From assembly GCA_026707145.1 (NCBI GenBank), contig JAPOXK010000023.1:62001-126000 (forward strand): a stretch of DNA of 64,000 nt. The letters run 5' to 3'. The stretch is from Chloroflexota bacterium. GTDB taxonomy: Bacteria; Chloroflexota; Dehalococcoidia; Bin125. Positions 49,504 through 57,440 of this stretch are shown here, piece after piece. The notes below the pieces were generated by a model, which did not search any database, had not been told where the DNA came from, and saw only the letters and a program-made list of their open reading frames with translations. The stretch's first letter is position 1, and each line of letters begins with the position of its first letter. Position numbers and translations under genes: made by a program.

Positions 49504-49568
49504 CCCGGCAGCGTGTCGCATAGGGGGCTGAGCCCTCGCACTTGCAGGTGGTAAAATTGAAAGCGCAC

Positions 49569-49602
49569 GTGAGAAACGGCCCCGAAGGGCCGCTTCTCAC
49601 GC
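49569..49602. terminator. Strong hairpin, possible (bidirectional) terminator
   Basis: CGTGAGAAACGGCCC-cgaa-GGGCCGCTTCTCACG, 15-bp stem with one mismatch. Confidence 0.5.
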
Positions 49603-49751
49603 CTATTTGGTGGCGTAGGCGCACAGGGAATTGGATTAGAGCCTCAACCCCTGGTGCCCACGCCGTACGAGGCACCTGCTGCATCGCAGCATTGCCCTTC
49701 TAGGAGCGGGCGGGGCACGGACCTCTAGATCGCCCGGCCCCGTCGCTCCAA

Positions 49752-50603
49752 TCACTGACCGTTAGCTCCGGCCAGTCCTGAACCAGCCGTCTTGGCTGAA
49801 TCCGGCCCGTTGGTGCTGCCAGGTGGCAGCATTTTCCGCTCTTCATACGCTTTCAGTTTGTCCACCAAATCGAGAACAAATTTCCTGTCGGGCTCCGACA
49901 GCGTGAAGAGATCAACAGTGACGGACATTGAGACCGTGCCACCGCTATCGAGCGTGATGCTCTTCTCCATTGCTGGTCCGGGTCCATTGCCGCCATCGCC
50001 GTTACCGCTGGATTCTTTTTCAACGGACTTATCGGCTACGGCTGTCGGCACACCACTGAACAGTGCCGCCGGGGTCACAAGGCGATCCTTTCCCTCTGAG
50101 AAATACCCAGCCTGCTCAGCGGCACGAGCCATGACCTGGCGTGCTTTCTTGCACTGCTTGGGCGCGACTCCTAGCTCCAGCATGACCCGTTCAAGGCCAA
50201 CGTCGGGCGGCAACAGTCGCCCCTTGAACTTTTCGAACACCTGGTCGAAGAGAGGAATATTTCGAAAGGCCTCGGCGCGGGCCTTATCACGAGTCTTGGG
50301 GTCCACCATTCGATGCCCGAGGTCCGCCAGCTCAACGCGATCGTCGTTAAGGTTGACGATGCCGAAATCACGAGACGCGTAGAGCTTCGTGCGGAAAGCC
50401 CCGCTCCCGACGCTGTCGTGGCCCATCCACATCGCCAGAGAGGCCGTATCGCCGCTTCCGCCTCGTCCGTGTAGCACCTCGGCCAGATTCTGAGCATCGT
50501 CGATATCGTTATAGGGGAACACGATCGTCGAGCGAATGCGAGAGCCTTCTGCCTCCTTCGATTTCTCGGTTTCAACCGGTTTCACTGGCGCTGCTTCTAC
50601 CAT
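49752..50603 (-). CDS. Hypothetical protein (accessory)
   Basis: 283 aa; STIVFPYNDIDDAQNLAEVLHGRGGSGDTASLAMWMGHDSVGSGAFRTKLYASRDFGIVNL... Confidence 0.65.
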   Translation of the reverse strand: MVEAAPVKPVETEKSKEAEGSRIRSTIVFPYNDIDDAQNLAEVLHGRGGSGDTASLAMWMGHDSVGSGAFRTKLYASRDFGIVNLNDDRVELADLGHRMVDPKTRDKARAEAFRNIPLFDQVFEKFKGRLLPPDVGLERVMLELGVAPKQCKKARQVMARAAEQAGYFSEGKDRLVTPAALFSGVPTAVADKSVEKESSGNGDGGNGPGPAMEKSITLDSGGTVSMSVTVDLFTLSEPDRKFVLDLVDKLKAYEERKMLPPGSTNGPDSAKTAGSGLAGANGQ

Positions 50604-50735
50604 GTGGTTCCTCCAGACTGCTCGGCATTAGGCACACCCAGATCCAAGCACGACTGCAGGCAACGCGTCAAGCCTATAATGCCGGAAGAGGCATTATCGG
50701 ATACAGAAGGCATTAATGGTAACTGGGTGGCGCAG

Positions 50736-51674
50736 CTAGGAAATCAGCTCCCGATATTGGAGCCGCTTCCCTACGAGACCGCGGGCAACGGAGCGCATCT
50801 GTTCAGCAGTATCGAGCGAGCGCTGATTGTGCCGTCCGGCGAACTCTGACACGTACCGACTCAGGTGCTTCTCGCTCATCTGGTGGAAGGCTCCGGAGTA
50901 GCCCCGCTTGAGCATGGACCAGAACGACTCGATCCCGTTCGTGTGGGTCTGCTCGATCGCGTACGTCCCGACGCTGTGCTGCACGTACTTGTGCCGGAAC
51001 TCACCGTCCAGCGGGAAGTAGGCTCCGTGCCCATCGGAGTAGACCTGAGCGCCGGGGGCTGCGTGCTTGCGAACGAAGTTCCGCAGTACGGGAGCCTTTG
51101 CCTGCCCAATGACCTCAGCTCGGACTTTCCCTGTGGCGCGATCCTTCGCGCCGACGATAGCGATCCTGTCTGACGTTCCGACCCGGCCAGCGCGGCGCTG
51201 GTACTCGTGCTTGTTCTTCTCTTTGCCACCAATGAACGCCTCATCCACTTCCACGGGGCCGCGTATCGGCTCATCGCCGTGGTCTCCCCATGCTTCCCGA
51301 ATCCGGTGCGCCAGATGCCACGCGGACTTCTGCGTAATGTTGAGATCGCGGTGCAGCTTCAAGCTGGAGACGCCCTTGAGGGACGTGGTGACGAGATAGA
51401 TCGCGATGGCCCAGGTGCGGTAGCCGAGCTTGGAATCGGCCATCGCCGTCCCTGTGCGGACGCTGAAGCGCTTGCGGCAGTCGCGGCAGCGGTAGGGCAT
51501 CGTGGGATGGGATGCGCCCGTCTGCACATTGCCTGAATCGCAGTGCGGGCAGATCGCGCCATCGGGCCAGCGGGAGTCATGGAACCAGCGCTCAGCCGTC
51601 TGGTCGTCAGGGAATATCTCGAACAGCTCCGTAAGGCTGATCCCGTTGCGTGTGCTCTTCCCTGGTCCCGACAT
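50736..51674 (-). mobile_element. IS1595-family transposase
   Basis: CPHCDSGNVQTGASHPTMPYRCRDCRKRFSVRTGTAMADSKLGYRTWAIAIYLVTTSLKGVSSLKLHRDLNITQKSAWHLAHRIREAW; VEVDEAFIGGKEKNKH; IRs at the element ends not recognised. Confidence 0.85.
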
Positions 51675-51861
51675 GATAACCCTCCGTAGTGATACAAGAG
51701 TACCCTAGACGGGAGGGAAAGTCAAGGGTACTCATCTATATAATCCCCAACGAGGCCGGGTCGGCCCTATGCAAGAATCGCCTCCGGCGCCCGCAGCATC
51801 AGGCGGACGGCGGTGCGGGGTCGGATTGGAAAGGGGGGGATTCGACCTGCTGGCCGCGCCG

Positions 51862-52053
51862 TCACCGCCGCCGCCGCGTGGGGGGCAATCCCCGCCGTTC
51901 CCGCTCGTCCGCGCACCAGCGCTTGACCGATTCGTAGGAGACGCCCACCTGCAGGGCGATCGCGTCCAGCGTCGGCGGCGGCCAGCCCGAGTCAAAGCGC
52001 AGCCGGATCACTCCCTGCCGGACATGGTCCGGGTAGGCCTGGCCCAAGAGCAA
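51862..52053 (-). pseudogene. Orphan HTH fragment related to the N-terminus of the 538-aa protein
   Basis: VRQGVIRLRFDSGWPPPTLDAIALQVGVSYESVKRWCADERERRG vs RLRFDLDMTPPLSYPQIGSLLGIGESTVRRWCKEERKRRAERR. Confidence 0.45.
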
Positions 52054-52137
52054 GCCGCGCCGCCGCGCCGACTGTTCCTAGTCCGTTCGCCATCGCGCCA
52101 TGGTGCACTTCCTGCATCCCCACCCCGGGTCCCGCTG

Positions 52138-53586
52138 CTACTCCTCCTGTCGCTGCTGCAGGTAGTCCAGGACGCAGCAGATCGCGGTGAGGGCGGGGCC
52201 CTCCGGGCGCTCGGATCGAGAGGCCACCCGGAGTTCCTCCCGAGACGCGGGGCAGCCTGCCTGGGCGATCGTGAACTTCCCGCCAACAAGCGTCTCCCTG
52301 AGCCACCGCCCTGGATCGGGGCCAAGAGTGTGCTGAACGACCGGGATCTCGTGGATCTTCGCATCACGCAGCCGCGACTGCAGTTCCCCGTGGATCTGCC
52401 ATTGCTTGGGATAGGCAAAGGGGCCGTGCAGGAGGGCGTCGACCGGCGCGGCCCGGTGGAATGCGCCGATGCGTGCGGCGGCCTCGTTGGTTGCGCGGAT
52501 GCCGTCCGTGACCGTCTCGGCGAACTGATGGACCTGCCCGTCCTGCCCCACGCCGACCACGACCGCGGTGATCGTGAAAGGGGCGCTATAGACCAGGCCG
52601 ACGTAGCGCTGCGCGGCTTCCGGCCAGGAGAACGGGGGCTGCGCGACGGCCAGGGTCGCATCATCGTAGGCGGGGTAGGAGGCCCGCTCCTGCTCCTCCT
52701 GCAGCTTCGTCAGGCGCTCCAGCGCGTAGCCGAGGGCGGTGAGGGCGGGCCCCGCCCCGCGGTCGCGGCCGGTGGCGGCGTGCCGAAGCTCCTGCCGGGC
52801 GGGGCCAGCGTCGGAGTCCGCGGCGATCGTGAACTGCCCCGCCTCGAGTATCTCCGTGAGACGCTCCCGGAAATCCCCGCTGCGGGGGCCCGGCGCGAAT
52901 GGAAACGGGAGGTCGTGCAGCAGCCGCTCCAGCGTCTCGTGCGTTTGCTGCCGGCGATGGGGTTCGGGATGGTCGGGGCTGTGCAGGAGCGCATCGAGCG
53001 GCCCCCAATCGTGGAGGGCGCGGATGCTCTTGGCGAGGCTGGAGGGGGGTTCGGACGTGCTCGAGTGCCGCGTGGCGAACAGGTGGACGTGCCCGTCCGC
53101 CCCGGCGCCGATCATGACCAGGGTGGTGCCGCCGTCGGCGCGGTAGACCAGGCCCGCCACGCGGAAATCCGCCTCCTGCCAGGAAAAGGGATTCTCGGCC
53201 AGGGCCATGGTCGCGTCGTCGTAGGCGGCGTAGCGAGGGCCGCGCGACGCAGCTGGCGGAAGGGCCGACGTGTCCCGATCCAGCGCCGCATCCCATCCTG
53301 GAACACCGGCTGCCGCCGAGTCCGTCTCGCGGTCCTGCCGCTGCCGGCGTTCGGCCCGCCGCTTCCGCTCTTCCTTGCACCACCTGCGCACCGTGCTCTC
53401 GCCAATCCCGAGCAGGCTGCCAATCTGCGGGTAGCTCAGGGGCGGCGTCATGTCCAGGTCGAAGCGCAGCCGGGTCGCCAGCGGCCTCGTTGCCGGGTCG
53501 CGCGCCGACCGCTGCCGCACCCGCTCGAAGCAGTCGAACAGGTCACCGCCCCATGGAACCCTGGACTCGTGGCCTGGCCGCTCCAT
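52138..53586 (-). CDS. HTH protein with tandemly duplicated ~150-aa domain of unknown function
   Basis: HTH IGSLLGIGESTVRRWCKEE; two copies of YxAYDDAT(M/L)A.A..PFSW.EA..R..GLVY.A......V..GADGHVH(L/Q)FA...LDALLH.P; start placed at ATG 53586. Confidence 0.6.
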   Translation of the reverse strand: MERPGHESRVPWGGDLFDCFERVRQRSARDPATRPLATRLRFDLDMTPPLSYPQIGSLLGIGESTVRRWCKEERKRRAERRQRQDRETDSAAAGVPGWDAALDRDTSALPPAASRGPRYAAYDDATMALAENPFSWQEADFRVAGLVYRADGGTTLVMIGAGADGHVHLFATRHSSTSEPPSSLAKSIRALHDWGPLDALLHSPDHPEPHRRQQTHETLERLLHDLPFPFAPGPRSGDFRERLTEILEAGQFTIAADSDAGPARQELRHAATGRDRGAGPALTALGYALERLTKLQEEQERASYPAYDDATLAVAQPPFSWPEAAQRYVGLVYSAPFTITAVVVGVGQDGQVHQFAETVTDGIRATNEAAARIGAFHRAAPVDALLHGPFAYPKQWQIHGELQSRLRDAKIHEIPVVQHTLGPDPGRWLRETLVGGKFTIAQAGCPASREELRVASRSERPEGPALTAICCVLDYLQQRQEE

Positions 53587-53781
53587 CAGCCGGCTCCGCG
53601 CGGCGCCTGCGTATCGTCGATGCGCCGCCGCCTCAAGCCGCCACCCACCACCGCCCCTGCATAAGGTCCAGGGAGAGAGGGGGGGAAGGGAAACGAATCC
53701 ATAAGGGACAGGGAGCCAGAAAACCCTCCGCTTCGGACTTTCGCATCTCGTCATGCCTCCGCTTCAGTTAGCGCCCCGCTC

Positions 53782-53830
53782 GGCCCGCCGGGTGGCTGGC
53801 GAACCCTCCGGTGGGGGACCCCGGCGGGCC
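53782..53830. repeat. Array hairpin A
   Basis: GGCCCGCCGGG-TGGCTGGCG...CCCGGCGGGCC, perfect 11-bp stem. Confidence 0.8.
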
Positions 53831-54033
53831 TCGCGCGGGGGAAGAGACTTTGCTTCGGACCCTTTCATGCTACTCCGAGCGCATATCCCGCCCGGAAGGC
53901 ACCCCATGTCATGGGCTTCGCCCTCCGCGAAACATCGGCCGAACCTTCGCCGAAATCCCTTCAAGCAACCAGTCAAGCTCGACCAGCCAGCCCGCACCAC
54001 GACCACTCCGACCGCCACACCGCTGCTCCATAG

Positions 54034-54133
54034 CCATGTCCATGTCCACGTCCGTCCATCCTTCTCTGACGTTACACACTGTGCACATTGTGTATTTAGG
54101 AGAAAAGCACGGTCCAGCATGGACATGGACATG
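54034..54133. repeat. ~100-bp imperfect palindrome, copy 1
   Basis: CATGTCCATGTCCA ... TACACActGTGCACatTGTGTA ... TGGACATGGACATG. Confidence 0.8.
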
Positions 54134-54370
54134 CCGCCCCGTTCTCCCTTCCTGGCCCTCCCCTATCTGGAGCCCCACCCGCGACTCCCTCGGCGAATTC
54201 GACCCCGGTCTCGGCATGCCCTCACTCTAGCCAGCCCCCACCACCCCTGTAAGGAAGACACACAGACAGATATGGGAATCCAGAGAGGGAAGGGAACGGT
54301 CCCGCACCAGAATTCCACCCCTTGTAGAAACTCGTCTCGTTGATCGTCCACATCTCGAGGCCCCCGGTCG

Positions 54371-54421
54371 CCGCGCCGGGGTGGCTGGCGACGATCCCGG
54401 TGCCGCGGGGCCCCGGCGCGG
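54371..54421. repeat. Array hairpin B
   Basis: CCGCGCCGGGG-TGGCTGGCG...CCCCGGCGCGG, perfect 11-bp stem. Confidence 0.8.
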
Positions 54422-54743
54422 CTCCTTTTGGGGCCGGAGGAAACGGACGGCGGCGTTTGGCCACTTTTCCTAGGGTCCATCTCTGGAGGAGCAATTGCGA
54501 AGGGTGCATCCAAAGCACAGCCAGGGGAGCAACAATCCGCGGCTGCTGTTCCCTTATGGAGTCCCTTTCCCCTGTCTGTGTGTCCTCCCTTATGCGGCCC
54601 GACCGCACGCGCCAACCCCCGCCGCCCCGGTAAGGGATGGGGGGGGAACTGGGAAAGAGATCCATAAGGGATTGGGTCACCCAGATCTGGTGATCCCCCA
54701 ATTGCCATTTTCGTCGAGCTATCCGTCCTCATCTCTATGCCCC

Positions 54744-54810
54744 CGATCGCCCCGCCCGGGTGGCTGGCGCGGGCCCCCGGGGCGTGGAGCAGGGCCGGGC
54801 GGGCCGATCG
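54744..54810. repeat. Array hairpin C
   Basis: CGATCGCCCCGCCCGG-g-TGGCTGGCG...CCGGGCGGGCCGATCG, 15/16 paired. Confidence 0.8.
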
Positions 54811-55047
54811 CAGGGGAAGGGACACGGGGCGGAGGCATTTCGGCATGTCTCCAGAGAAGCCCGATCCCTGTTTCCTAGGAAACGATCGGCCCAAACCATA
54901 CGGCGAAGATACGGCGAAATGCGCTTGAGTCCTCCCTGTTCCTGGTCTTGTTCCCCCCTCTCTCCCTTACTGGGATCCTAGGGACTGGCTCTTCAACCCC
55001 CCAGCCATCGGCCCGAGTCAGCCAGCATGGGTACGCCCCCGCTCCCG

Positions 55048-55152
55048 CGCCGTGCCCATGGTGCCCACCATGGCCATGCTTTCCCTATTAAGATCACAAG
55101 GTGTACACATCCTGTACTTAATAGGAAGACCATGGGCAGGATGGGCACGCGG
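55048..55152. repeat. ~100-bp imperfect palindrome, copy 2
   Basis: CGTGCCCAT...CCATGcTTTCCCTATTAAG...AGGTGTACACATCCT...CTTAATAGGAAgacCATGG...ATGGGCACG. Confidence 0.8.
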
Positions 55153-55866
55153 CCCCGGTTCCGGCCGCGGCCGCACGCCGCATGGATCGCGGCGGCCGCC
55201 GCGCCGGGGGAGGGGAGGCGCCGGCTCCCGATGCGCCGGAAGGCCGGAGGACCGGCTATCCGTCGCCCTGGTCGCCCGCGCCGCAAGGGAGGGCGAAGGC
55301 CTCGCGCTATGCGCGAGCTATTTCCTGGCCCCCGGGCCTCGCGCGGGGCATCCCCGCGCTGCCATCGTATTCCTGGACGCAACGCCCACGCCCCCAGGCC
55401 CATTCTTGGACCGGGGGCAGGCGCGGGTCTGGCCAGGCTGCGCGCCGGGCGAGGAAAGCGAGCCGGGGGTGACGTCCGCGCCTGCCCCCTGCTCTGCCAG
55501 GGTACTCCAGAGGGGCGCCGCAACCGCCCGGGCGAGAGCCGGCGCCTCGATCCCGCGCGCCGCGTACCGCCAACAGCCACTGCCGGCTCGGTTGCGGCGC
55601 CGGCGCCGCGCGTGAACACGACGCGCGCTCGGGCTCCGATCACGTAACAACGTTTACGCTGGGGGTCTCCGGACAGATCCTGCAGCGGCGCGGGCGGTTT
55701 ACACGCGCAGCTGCCGGCGCCGCGATCGCGGCGAGCTCGCCGGCGCCGGCGGTGTACACAGGCCCCATTTCCAAGATCGCCGCGGCGGCCCAGGGAGGCC
55801 GCGCGAACGTGATGGTTCCACCCGCGGGCAACCGCCGCGAACCCGAAACGTGGTCCCGCCCAGGGA

Positions 55867-56148
55867 GTCGGCTACCTCTGGGGAGGCTAGCCGACGGCCA
55901 GGTCAAGGGTGCCGGCGCGCGCTGGTCTGGGTGTGGGGACGCCCCCGGGGTGCGCGCGCCGGCATCCGCAAGCGGACTGGCTCGGCAAGCTCGCCAGCCC
56001 TGGACCTGGCCGGGACCACGCCTGCCTGCCTGCTCGCCCGAAGCTAGGCGACCCCGTCAAGGGTCTGCGGCGGCGCCGGGCATCCTGGAGAAGCAACACC
56101 CAGGCAGCGCCGCCTTGACTAAAGCTGCCCGCCGCGGCGGCGGGCAGC
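55867..56148. repeat. Cluster of consecutive strong hairpins in non-coding DNA
   Basis: GTCGGCTACCTC/GGAGGcTAGCCGAC (55867-55895); GCCGGCGCGCGC/GCGCGCGCCGGC; GTCAAGG..GGCGGCGC/GCGCCGCCTTGAC (~56057-56120); GCTGCCCGCCGC/GGCGGCGGGCAGC (56124-56148). Confidence 0.75.
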
Positions 56149-56228
56149 CCTTCGACGGGGCCGCCGCAAGTGCACAGCGAGCAGGCAGGCCAGACGAGCG
56201 TGCCAGCGAGCGAGGAAGGGAATTGGAC

Positions 56229-56507
56229 ATGTTGAATCTGCTGGATCGGTTCGATCACGGAACGCGGGCACGAGGCACCTGCGAGTACGCACTCACCAAC
56301 CGCGGCGTCGAGCACGTCGAGGGCTGTCTCGGCTGCGACGAGCGCTGGTGGAACGACCACGACCTATCAAGCATCCGCGGCGGCTTCGAGCTCAACGATC
56401 TGGACCAGCCGACGATGACGCTGAGCCCGGTCCCGACGGCACCCGGCAACATCATCGGCGTCGACTCGCGTCTCGAGCTGCACATCGACGACATCGAGTG
56501 GGTCTAG
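56229..56507 (+). CDS. Small acidic hypothetical protein with C-terminal LHIDDIEW
   Basis: MLNLLDRFDHGTRARGTCEYALTNRGVEHVEGCLGCDERWWNDHD...RLELHIDDIEWV. Confidence 0.6.
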   Translation: MLNLLDRFDHGTRARGTCEYALTNRGVEHVEGCLGCDERWWNDHDLSSIRGGFELNDLDQPTMTLSPVPTAPGNIIGVDSRLELHIDDIEWV

Positions 56508-56520
56508 AAAGGAGCCCGTG

Positions 56521-56706
56521 ATGACCGACGACACCGACGCGCAGCGCACCACCGACCGGCGGGAGCATCCCCCGATGGGCTTCGACCAACCGCAGGAGCT
56601 CAGCCTCCTGCAGATCCGCACGCGCCCGATCCTCGTCCACGAGAGCGAGCCCCTCGACGACGAAGGCCGGCTCGGCCTGACCATCGACGACATCCCCTGG
56701 GAGTAG
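56521..56706 (+). CDS. Small acidic hypothetical protein with C-terminal LTIDDIPW
   Basis: RBS gaaaggag; MTDDTDAQRTTDRREHPPMGFDQ...EGRLGLTIDDIPWE. Confidence 0.6.
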   Translation: MTDDTDAQRTTDRREHPPMGFDQPQELSLLQIRTRPILVHESEPLDDEGRLGLTIDDIPWE

Positions 56707-56739
56707 GAAGGAGCGCCCCATGACCCTGCCCGACCAGCA

Positions 56740-56914
56740 ACCCCTGACCCCCTGCGCCTGCGGAAGCCACAACGGCCCGCACGCCTGGGATTGCAGCGAG
56801 CCGGCCACCGGCCCCTGCGGCCACTGCCACAACTGCGGCTACTGCGACGGCACGAGCTCCGACCTCTGCCGCATCGCCGTCCGCACCTGGCGAGAGGAGG
56901 AACCGATCAGCTAA
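56740..56914 (+). CDS. Small Cys-rich (zinc-binding-like) protein; start may be 56720
   Basis: PCACGSHNGPHAWDCSEPATGPCGHCHNCGYCDGTSSDLC. Confidence 0.5.
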
Positions 56915-56976
56915 GCACCGGAACAACCGCATACGGCCGCATCCATCCACACCGCACAACCGTGAAGGAGATCCCC

Positions 56977-57345
56977 ATGCCCGCCAGCCTCAACAAGGTC
57001 CTGATCATCGGCAATCTCGGCGCCGACCCGGAGATGAGCTACACCGCCAACGGCACCGCCCGCACGCGGCTCAGCGTCGCCGTCAACCGCAGCTACACCA
57101 CCGGTGAGGGCGAGCGCCGCGAGGAGACCGAGTGGTTCCACGTGGTCGCCTGGAACAAGCTGGGCGAGACCGTCGCCCAGTACCTCAGCAAGGGCCGCCG
57201 CGTCTACATCGAGGGCCGGCTGCAAACCCGCCAGTACGACGACAAGGACGGCCAGCGGTGGTACTTCACGGAAGTGATCGCCCGCGACGTCCAGTTCCTC
57301 GACAACGGCCAGCAGGCCGCGCCCGCCGGAGAGGAAGCCGCCTGA
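56977..57345 (+). CDS. ssb: Single-stranded DNA-binding protein
   Basis: MPASLNKVLIIGNLGADPEMSYTANGTARTRLSVAVNRSY...EETEWFHVVAWNKLGETVAQYLSKGRRVYIEGRLQTRQYDDKDGQRWYFTEVIARDVQFL; RBS gaaggag. Confidence 0.95.
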   Translation: MPASLNKVLIIGNLGADPEMSYTANGTARTRLSVAVNRSYTTGEGERREETEWFHVVAWNKLGETVAQYLSKGRRVYIEGRLQTRQYDDKDGQRWYFTEVIARDVQFLDNGQQAAPAGEEAA

Positions 57346-57440
57346 GCCCCACCCGTTCGATCCCGACCCGTTAGAAGACAAGCCAGCGCCCCCGTGCACA
57401 GCAACTGCCGGGGGCGCCACTGCATTTAAGGAGTTCCTAA

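Larger units (their letters stand above)
53661..55152. repeat. Three-unit non-coding repeat array (TAAGGG element + covarying hairpin; units A and C also carry a ~100-bp palindrome)
   Basis: TAAGG elements at 53661, 54248, 54631 (+); hairpins at 53782, 54371, 54744; constant ~113-125 nt spacing; palindromes at 54034-54133 and 55048-55152. Confidence 0.7.

Noticed and set aside
54034-54133. Palindrome as a protelomerase (telRL-like) site
   Set aside because: No protelomerase gene in the window and arms are imperfect; kept only as a generic long palindrome.
53753-54894. Multiple overlapping ORFs in the repeat array (e.g. 53753-54343 +, 54163-54894 -)
   Set aside because: Overlap on both strands, no consistent frame across repeat copies, no RBS-supported start; better explained as structured non-coding repeats. 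Weak shared peptide 'ASHPG(G/A)A.GG(I/L)EM' noted but not convincing.
55027-55647. Arg/Pro/Ala-rich ORFs on both strands at 55.0-55.65 kb
   Set aside because: Typical random ORFs in very high-GC DNA with no recognisable domain or RBS.
55752-56228. 5' extension of the 56229-56507 ORF
   Set aside because: Passes through the hairpin cluster and has no RBS; ATG 56229 preceded by ggaagggaattggac is more plausible.
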